This document shows, one piece after another, positions 58,021-64,000 of a stretch of DNA of 64,000 bases. A model generated the notes under the pieces. The model had not been told where the DNA came from. It saw only the letters and a program-made list of their open reading frames with translations, and searched no databases. The translations under genes were made by a program, and so were the position numbers. Each line of letters starts with the position of its first letter. Position 1 is the first letter of the stretch. Origin of the DNA: Candidatus Nitrospira neomarina (GTDB lineage Bacteria > Nitrospirota > Nitrospiria > Nitrospirales > UBA8639); the NCBI RefSeq assembly GCF_032051675.1, contig NZ_CP116968.1:1240001-1304000 (forward strand). Direction: 5' to 3'.

Positions 58021-58290
58021 TCATTCCACAGCCGCTCGGTGAGACCGTGTCACAAACTCGATGGCATCCCGGACACCAGGACCCGGATGAGAGCTGACAA
58101 CAAATAAACCCTTTCGATCCCATAACAGCTCATGAGACAGAGCCAATCCCGCCGCCTGCATGGCGCGATACCCGACGCTGGCTCCCCACATCGCGTTGCC
58201 CCGATGAAAGGCAGGAAGCCACCAATAGGTCAATCGTTGGAGTTGCCCGGCTTCCAGGATTTCCAGTATTTCAGAATTCAACAATTTCAT
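58021..58290 (-). CDS. Small FmdE-like protein in the hyp operon (89 aa)
   Basis: The chain has FHRGNAMWGASVGYRAMQAAGL and VVSSHPGPGVRDAIEFVTR. This resembles the start and end of the FmdE-type domain, HGHLCPGxxxGYRA and a following DAIEFVT pattern, as I remember them. The Cys of the CPG motif is absent (replaced by MWG), so metal binding is doubtful. It is 12 bases from hypE and 63 bases from hypA on the same strand. A role in hydrogenase maturation is suggested only by position. Confidence 0.55.
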   Translation of the reverse strand: MKLLNSEILEILEAGQLQRLTYWWLPAFHRGNAMWGASVGYRAMQAAGLALSHELLWDRKGLFVVSSHPGPGVRDAIEFVTRSHRAAVE

Positions 58291-58302
58291 GACTATGCTT
58301 AT

Positions 58303-59343
58303 CTAGCAGATTCGCGGCAATTGATCCCCCACCAGCGTATCCACGATTCGTGTTCCTCCGAAGGTGGTGGCAAGCATCACTGTTCCTGCGGGTCCGGCTT
58401 TGACCCTCCCGATGATGGCGCTGTCTTTGCCCAGGGGATGGTCCCGCATGGCCTCAACAAGTTGGTGCGCGTTCTCAGAAGGGACCACTGCCACAATTTT
58501 TCCCTCATTGGCCAGGTACAGGGGATCGAGTCCGAGAATTTCACAGGCCCCTCGAACCGATTCTCGAATAGGCACCTGGGATTCATTGATCTGAATCGAC
58601 ACATCCGAGGCCGAGGCGAATTCATTTAGAACCGTGGCCAGTCCGCCGCGCGTGGCATCCCGCAAACAATGGGTCTGAGAACAGACATCCAGCATATGGG
58701 AAATCAGATCGTGGACTGGCTGGGTGTCGCTTTGAACATCGGCTTCCAGGGCTAATTCGTTTCGAGCCAGAAGAATGGCCACGCCGTGGTCACCGATAAA
58801 ACCGTTCGTAATGATGGCATCCCCCGCCTGAGCCTTAGTTGCCGCAATGGCCACCCCTTCTCGAATCACACCGATACCCGCCGTGTTAATGAAGAGCTTA
58901 TCCGCAGAACCTTTTTCAACAACCTTGGTATCTCCCGTAACAATAGAGACCCCTGCCCGATCAGCGGCCTGTTTCATAGCTTCGACAATAAGGGCGAGGG
59001 TTTCCAAGGGAAAACCCTCTTCAATCACCAGCCCGCATGATAAAAATAACGGGCGTGCCCCGCTGACCGCCAGGTCATTGACCGTCCCGTTCACGGCCAA
59101 TTCGCCAATGTTGCCTCCCGGGAAAAATAACGGATCCACGACATAGCTATCCGTCGTAAATGCCAGCCGGTCACCATGTTGAAGTAATTCCCCCAAAGGG
59201 ATGGTGGCCTGATCTTCTAAGGTATCGAGGATGGGATTATTAAAGGTTGGGACCAACAGATTCTGGATGAGATCTCGCATGGCTTTGCCGCCACTTCCGT
59301 GAGCCAGGGTAATTCGTTCACCGTTAGCGGTTCGGTTCAGCAT
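58303..59343 (-). CDS. hypE: Hydrogenase maturation protein HypE
   Basis: The product has 346 residues of the AIR synthase (PurM-like) fold: ITLAHGSGGKAMRDLI at the start, AFTTDSYVVDPLFFPGG, and the C-terminal PRIC, whose Cys carries the thiocarbamate that becomes cyanide. It turns the carbamoyl group from HypF into the CN ligand. The complete C-terminal Cys supports activity. A 74-base gap separates it from hypD. Confidence 0.96.
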   Translation of the reverse strand: MLNRTANGERITLAHGSGGKAMRDLIQNLLVPTFNNPILDTLEDQATIPLGELLQHGDRLAFTTDSYVVDPLFFPGGNIGELAVNGTVNDLAVSGARPLFLSCGLVIEEGFPLETLALIVEAMKQAADRAGVSIVTGDTKVVEKGSADKLFINTAGIGVIREGVAIAATKAQAGDAIITNGFIGDHGVAILLARNELALEADVQSDTQPVHDLISHMLDVCSQTHCLRDATRGGLATVLNEFASASDVSIQINESQVPIRESVRGACEILGLDPLYLANEGKIVAVVPSENAHQLVEAMRDHPLGKDSAIIGRVKAGPAGTVMLATTFGGTRIVDTLVGDQLPRIC

Positions 59344-59417
59344 GGGCTTGGTCCTGACGAAAGCCGTGCTTCAGGATTTATCATGTTCAAGCGATTCTTT
59401 ATATTTTCTGTGATGAC

Positions 59418-60563
59418 TTACACCGAACTTCTTGCCGGATGCAGATCTTCTTCAGGAATCCAGCCGTAGTTGTAGTAGGCGGCACAGGCGCCTTCCGTCG
59501 AAACCATCAACGCGCCCAAGGGATTTTGTGGAGTGCAGGCCGTGCCAAATACCTTACATTGACTCGGCTTAATCACCCCCTTCAACACTTCCCCGCATTG
59601 GCAGGACGTGGGATCGGCAATTTTCAGATTGGGAAGAGGAAATTTTCGTTCAGCGTCAAACGCAGAAAATTCTTCACGGACTCGGACCCCGGAGTAATCG
59701 ATAGACCCCAACCCGCGCCATTCAAAAAATTCTCGCAGTTCAAACACTTCTTGAATAGCCTCTAACGACTGCGTGTTCCCATCAGGAGGAACAATCCGTG
59801 TATATTGATTTTCGACTTCACAGCGTCCTTCCGCCAATTGTTTCAGAACCATCCACACGGATTGTAATATGTCCAGTGGTTCAAACCCGGCGATGGTGAT
59901 GGGCTTTCGATAATATTCAGCGATAAATGCGTAGGGCTTCGTTCCGATCACCATGCTCACATGGCCGGGGCCCAAAAAGCCGTCAAGCTGAAGATCAGGA
60001 GAATCCAGGATGGCCTTAATCGTGGGAATGATCGTGATGTGATTACAAAAGATCGAGAAATTGTTGATCCCTTCTTTTCGAGCTTGGAGTATGGTCAACG
60101 CCGTACTGGGCATGGTGGTCTCGAAACCAATTCCGAAAAACACCACTTCTTTGTCAGGATTCACTCGGGCGAGATTCAAGGCGTCCAATGGTGAATAGAC
60201 CATGCGCACATCGGCTCCCTCGGCTTTGGCCTGTAGAAGATTTTTCTTAGAGCCGGTCACCCGCATGGCATCCCCGAAAGTGGTCATGATCACCTCGTCT
60301 CGTTCAGCCAGAGCAATACAGTCATCCACGCGGCCTCGTGGCAGGACGCAAACCGGACAACCCGGTCCATGAATAAACTCCACTTCCTTCGGGAGCATTT
60401 TATTGAGGCCATAGCGAAAGATGGTATGCGTGTGCCCACCGCAGACCTCCATGATCCAAATGGGCCGATCGCGGCAGATGGGTACCCGTTTTACCAGCCC
60501 CTCAATTTCCTGGAGAAGGATTCGGGCTTTTTGGGGATCCCGAAATTCATCGACAAATTTCAT
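59418..60563 (-). CDS. hypD: Hydrogenase maturation protein HypD
   Basis: The product has 381 residues. MEVCGGHTH, HGPGCPVCVLPRGR, and the C-terminal Cys cluster segment (CQCGEVLKGVIKPSQC, then TPQNPLGALMVSTEGAC) provide the [4Fe-4S] and active Cys residues. HypD with HypC assembles the Fe(CN)2CO unit. Its start overlaps the end of the SIS isomerase gene as ATGA (60560-60563), so the two are coupled. Confidence 0.96.
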   Translation of the reverse strand: MKFVDEFRDPQKARILLQEIEGLVKRVPICRDRPIWIMEVCGGHTHTIFRYGLNKMLPKEVEFIHGPGCPVCVLPRGRVDDCIALAERDEVIMTTFGDAMRVTGSKKNLLQAKAEGADVRMVYSPLDALNLARVNPDKEVVFFGIGFETTMPSTALTILQARKEGINNFSIFCNHITIIPTIKAILDSPDLQLDGFLGPGHVSMVIGTKPYAFIAEYYRKPITIAGFEPLDILQSVWMVLKQLAEGRCEVENQYTRIVPPDGNTQSLEAIQEVFELREFFEWRGLGSIDYSGVRVREEFSAFDAERKFPLPNLKIADPTSCQCGEVLKGVIKPSQCKVFGTACTPQNPLGALMVSTEGACAAYYNYGWIPEEDLHPARSSV

Positions 60564-61252
60564 GGGGTGTCCTTTTTCGTGGCCGACGCGCCCCGATGGT
60601 CAGCAAGAATGGTGTGCACGAGATCCCAAAGGATATGATAGATCAGGACGTGACATTCCTGGATCCGGTGAATACTTTCAGTAGGCACCACCAGGCAATG
60701 ATCAATTGCAGAAGAGGTTGCCATGGCTCCTCCAAGTCCCCCGGTGAGGCCAATGGTGGTGACCCCCAACTCCTTAGCTTTCCTAAAGGTCCGCATAATA
60801 TTTTCGGAATTGCCGCTGGTGGATACTCCGATCACCCCGTCTCCGGCCTTTCCCTGAGCGATCAACTGGCGTACAAAAATGTGATCAAACCCCACATCAT
60901 TTCCCACAGCGGTCATCATGGCCTGATCGGTCGCAAGATTGACGGCGGGAAGCGCAGGGCGCCCGGTGGTGACTGGATGCAAAAATTCCACGGCAATATG
61001 GGCCGCATCACAGCTCGATCCACCATTGCCCATGGTAAACAGCCGCCCGTCTCGTTGATAAACATCCGCTAGGGCCATGGCGGCGGCCACGACTTTTTCG
61101 GCCTGTGCGTCGAAAAAGGTTTGGATAACCTGCCGGCTATCTTGCGATTTCATCCGCACCGATTCGAGCAATCCGAGTTTGACTTGTGCCGAATCTTTCG
61201 AAGACGGCTGCAGGAAGGGGTAGAGGGAGGCTAATGGTTTGTGATTAGACAT
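60560..61252 (-). CDS. GmhA-like SIS-domain isomerase inside the hyp operon
   Basis: The product has 230 residues. The SIS domain has GNGGSSCDAAHIAVEFL, IGVSTSGNSENIMRTFRKAKELG and IGLTGG segments, as in sedoheptulose-7-phosphate isomerase (GmhA). AAAGGATG precedes the ATG. It sits between hypC and hypD, coupled to hypD by an ATGA overlap. GmhA would feed the heptose kinase found at 17555-18622. Alternatively, it serves hydrogenase maturation, as SIS genes have been reported in some hyp clusters (memory, not verified). Confidence 0.82.
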   Translation of the reverse strand: MSNHKPLASLYPFLQPSSKDSAQVKLGLLESVRMKSQDSRQVIQTFFDAQAEKVVAAAMALADVYQRDGRLFTMGNGGSSCDAAHIAVEFLHPVTTGRPALPAVNLATDQAMMTAVGNDVGFDHIFVRQLIAQGKAGDGVIGVSTSGNSENIMRTFRKAKELGVTTIGLTGGLGGAMATSSAIDHCLVVPTESIHRIQECHVLIYHILWDLVHTILADHRGASATKKDTP

Positions 61253-61263
61253 GCGGTCATCCT

Positions 61264-61545
61264 TTAGGAGGTATTCGACTGACGCATCGCCTGGATTTCT
61301 GTTGGCACTTCTCCCATTTCAGTCAGCAACTCTATGGTCCGCTTAGCTTCCTTTTCGTCAATCCGACTCATGGCAAATCCCACGTGAATCAGCACCCAAT
61401 TCCCGACACATGACCCAGGGGAATGCTCCTCATCCACAATGCAGGCGATATTTACTTCCCGTCGCACCCCACCCACGTTCACGATCGCGAGCTTATGTTC
61501 CACATTGCTGATTTCTACAATTTGCCCGGGTATGCCTAAACACAT
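61264..61545 (-). CDS. hypC: Hydrogenase maturation chaperone HypC
   Basis: The product has 93 residues and begins MCLGIPGQIVEI, with the essential Cys2. The core VNVGGVRREVNIACI is typical. It carries the iron centre between HypD and the large subunit. It overlaps hypF by 10 bases (start 61545). The C-terminal TEIQAMRQSNTS tail is slightly longer than usual. Confidence 0.95.
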   Translation of the reverse strand: MCLGIPGQIVEISNVEHKLAIVNVGGVRREVNIACIVDEEHSPGSCVGNWVLIHVGFAMSRIDEKEAKRTIELLTEMGEVPTEIQAMRQSNTS

Positions 61546-63962
61546 GTGGATCGAACCTCATTGGTCTCTTGCAAGGAACGAGCTGCGGCAATCGCGGCCT
61601 GCCCAAGGGCAATGCCACCATCGTTCATTGGAACCTGTTTGTGGGAAAGGACGGTGAATCCTTCTGCCGCCAACCTGCGTTTCACCAGTTCAAACAACAC
61701 CTGATTTTGAAACACGCCACCTGAAAGGACCACCGTTTGATGCCCGTCAGGCCCATCAAGAGATGGTGAGCACTGAGTGACCATGTGACAAATCACGTTA
61801 GCAAGCCCCTTATGAAACCGTGCGGCCATGACCGGAACCGGTGTGTGGAGGATAAGGTCGCCCAAAAGCGCTTGCCACATTCCTAACGGTTCGACATAGG
61901 GTAATCCAGAGTGCTTCAGGCGCGGAATAGAAAATGGATACGCCAACGATTCGTCCTCATGATGAAGTGTTTTGTCATCCACCAACGCTTCCATCTCCAT
62001 TGCCGCTTGCCCCTCATATAACACGTGCCCTGGGCAAATACCCATCGCAGCGGCGGCGGCATCGAACAACCGACCGCAGGAACTCGCAAGAGGGCTATTA
62101 ATCCGACCGCTCAGCATGCGATCCAGCATCATGCGAGGTTTTTTCTTGAGAAGATCAAACAATGGCAGATCGGAGTAGTTCATCGCAAACTCCGCCCATC
62201 CCATTTCTGCCATGACATGCGCATAGGTGTTTCGCCACGGTTCCTTGATCGCCTGAGTTCCGCCGAGCATCGGTACGGGCTTAAAGGACCCAAGACGAGT
62301 AAAGCCCCCATAATCCGCCAGCAAAAACTCACCGCCCCACATCGTGTCGTCTTCCCCATAGCCCAACCCATCCAAGATCACCCCAAGGACCGGTTTAGTC
62401 GTTAAGGGAACCCCGTTTTCAACCAGACAGGCAGCGAGATGAGCATGGTGATGTTGAATTTCAACAATCGGAAGGTGCCCGTTTTTTGCTTTGGCCCGTC
62501 CAAGCTTGCTCGACAGGTATTCCGGGTGCAGATCAACGGCGATAATTTCAGGGCTCTGCTCAAACAGCAGTTGGTATTGTGTGATGGCTCGTTGATAATC
62601 GGCATAGGTCAAAGAGTCTTCCAAATCTCCAATGTGATGGGAGAGCAGGGCTTGTCCATCTTTGAGTAAGCAAAAGGTATTTTTGAGTTCACCGCCCATA
62701 GCAAGAATAACAGAACTGTGCTCGAAGCCAGAGGGAAGCCCTATGGGTATGGGCGCAAACCCTCGACTCCGTCGCAGCACTCGTGGATCCTGATCCATGA
62801 CTTTGACCACCGAATCGTCAACACGTTGGACAATCCCCCGATTATGCAAGACCACAAACTCCGCAATGTTTTTCAAATGTATTTTGGCCTGCTCATTGTC
62901 AATGCACTGGGGTTCGCCGGCATGATTCCCGCTGGTTAATACAATCGGATGAGCCATGCGATGGAGGATCAAATGGTGCAGCGGTGAATTGGCTAACATA
63001 CATCCATAGGTGGACATGCCGGGAGCGACACTTGCCGCAAGGGTCCTCTCCGGATGGCGCTTCAGGATGACAATGGGGGCCGCCTGGCTTTGCAAGAGTT
63101 CGGCTTCCCTCTCCCCTACCACACAATACCGGCGAATCACTTCCAGGTCGCGCGTCATTAATGCAAGAGGTTTTCCCTCCCTGTGTTTCAAGGCCCGAAG
63201 CCGGCTGACCGCGTCCTCCCGGGTGGCATCGCAGGCAAGTTGAAAACCGCCTAATCCTTTAATGGCCAGAATGTGCCCTTTCTGGAGGAGACTGCAGACC
63301 GCATCTGCCTCATCCAGCATCGTATAGGAATGCACCGTCACGGGTTTTCCATCCATACGTTCAATCCACACCTTCGGTCCGCATGCATGGCACGCGATCG
63401 GTTGGGCATGAAACCGTCGGTCTTGGGGATCGTGATATTCCTTCAGGCAGGCCTCGCACAAAGGAAAATCCTTCAGTGTGGTGGAAGGCCGGTCATACGG
63501 AATCCCTTCCTGAATCGTCAGGCGGGGTCCGCAATGCGTGCAGTTGGTAAAGGGATAGCGGAACCGCCGTGCAAACGGATCAAATATTTCCTTCACGCAA
63601 CTCGGACATGGGACGGTATCCGGAACAATGCCGGTCTGCACAGGAGTTTTGTCAGTACCGGCAATGACAAACCTCTTTTCCGGGACGCCACACAGGGAAA
63701 TGCTGCTGGTAAAGATTTCGGCAATCTTAGCGAGTGGTGGAGGATTGTGAGTCAGTTCATGAATGAAATGCCTGAGGTTATCTTCATCGCCAGCAACCAG
63801 AATTTGAACACCTTTTCCATTGTTGGCAACACGACCTCGAAGATCAAAGCGTTGAGCCAATTGGCAGACCATCGGACGAAAACCGACACCCTGGACCAAT
63901 CCAGACACTTGGATATTGAATGCCTGTTCGTTGGAGCTTCTTACCGTTACTGTTTTCATCAT
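61536..63962 (-). CDS. hypF: Carbamoyltransferase HypF
   Basis: The product has 808 residues with an intact domain order. An acylphosphatase domain (GLVQGVGFRPMVCQLA, about 21-36) is followed by two zinc-finger pairs (CPSC and CTHC, CEAC and CHAC), a YrdC-like domain with LAIKGLGGFQLACD, and a Kae1-like carbamoyltransferase domain with EIQHHHAHLAACL. It transfers carbamoyl from carbamoyl phosphate to HypE. As the first gene of the visible hyp cluster it begins 38 bases before the window end, so the promoter is outside. Confidence 0.96.
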   Translation of the reverse strand: MMKTVTVRSSNEQAFNIQVSGLVQGVGFRPMVCQLAQRFDLRGRVANNGKGVQILVAGDEDNLRHFIHELTHNPPPLAKIAEIFTSSISLCGVPEKRFVIAGTDKTPVQTGIVPDTVPCPSCVKEIFDPFARRFRYPFTNCTHCGPRLTIQEGIPYDRPSTTLKDFPLCEACLKEYHDPQDRRFHAQPIACHACGPKVWIERMDGKPVTVHSYTMLDEADAVCSLLQKGHILAIKGLGGFQLACDATREDAVSRLRALKHREGKPLALMTRDLEVIRRYCVVGEREAELLQSQAAPIVILKRHPERTLAASVAPGMSTYGCMLANSPLHHLILHRMAHPIVLTSGNHAGEPQCIDNEQAKIHLKNIAEFVVLHNRGIVQRVDDSVVKVMDQDPRVLRRSRGFAPIPIGLPSGFEHSSVILAMGGELKNTFCLLKDGQALLSHHIGDLEDSLTYADYQRAITQYQLLFEQSPEIIAVDLHPEYLSSKLGRAKAKNGHLPIVEIQHHHAHLAACLVENGVPLTTKPVLGVILDGLGYGEDDTMWGGEFLLADYGGFTRLGSFKPVPMLGGTQAIKEPWRNTYAHVMAEMGWAEFAMNYSDLPLFDLLKKKPRMMLDRMLSGRINSPLASSCGRLFDAAAAAMGICPGHVLYEGQAAMEMEALVDDKTLHHEDESLAYPFSIPRLKHSGLPYVEPLGMWQALLGDLILHTPVPVMAARFHKGLANVICHMVTQCSPSLDGPDGHQTVVLSGGVFQNQVLFELVKRRLAAEGFTVLSHKQVPMNDGGIALGQAAIAAARSLQETNEVRSTCV

Positions 63963-64000
63963 GAACGCAAGGTTCCGTCAATGTCCCACAGTTGAACACG

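Noticed and set aside
63273..63995. 240-codon plus-strand frame across hypF
   Set aside because: hypF is complete on the other strand with all domains; this is a shadow frame.

Overview
The window looks like a chromosomal segment of a Gram-negative bacterium close to Nitrospira (phylum Nitrospirota). The pointers are the lipopolysaccharide genes (kdsA, kdsB, heptose kinase), many lipobox proteins, the pyrimidine operon layout, the [NiFe]-hydrogenase maturation set and several proteins I know only as a Nitrospira-like style. This assignment is an inference from gene content; the window contains no rRNA. No phage, complete insertion sequence, CRISPR array or origin was seen.

Layout. 2-4091 (+): the tail of purF, then a secreted thioredoxin-fold protein, a degenerate metallo-beta-lactamase-like protein, a TPR protein, an unknown protein and an O-methyltransferase. 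4193-8956 (-): an orphan membrane histidine kinase and an unusual LuxD-like acyl-hydrolase fused to a methyltransferase. 9417-11519 (+): an EF-G paralogue behind a near-consensus promoter. 11549-21205 (-): lepA-lepB-rfaE1-kdsB-pyrG-kdsA-pgsA-plsY-htrA, an envelope-building block whose first gene appears almost leaderless. 21290-22711 (+): bioA.

22708-34042 (-): a long pyrimidine operon, pyrR-pyrB-pyrC-DUF4149-carA-sppA-M48 protease-carB-greA-SAM hydrolase. It is preceded by a promoter, a PyrR-binding hairpin and an intrinsic terminator, a complete PyrR attenuation leader. 34114-41985: an unknown 593-residue protein, proA, tRNA-Phe(GAA), a secreted protein with three internal repeats, a lytic transglycosylase, a small protein and proC. 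42337-45787 (+): three tandem secreted HEAT-repeat paralogues whose sequence suggests gene conversion.

46377-51474: a MITE/REP-like repeat, then a lipoprotein block (LPP20-like, COG3014-like, LpoB-like, LPP20-like), an overlooked 56-residue gene and a DUF3015-like lipoprotein. 51648-56213 (+): DUF4301 protein, inorganic pyrophosphatase and acetyl-CoA synthetase. The pyrophosphatase would remove the PPi made by the synthetase. 56210-63962 (-): the hydrogenase maturation operon hypF-hypC-(SIS isomerase)-hypD-hypE-(small FmdE-like)-hypA-hypB-(broken nickel transporter). The hydrogenase structural genes are not in the window; they may lie beyond 64000 or elsewhere.

The items most worth following are the LuxD-methyltransferase fusion, the HEAT-repeat family, the extra genes inside the hyp operon with its damaged nickel transporter, and the wide range of functions placed under the pyr attenuator.
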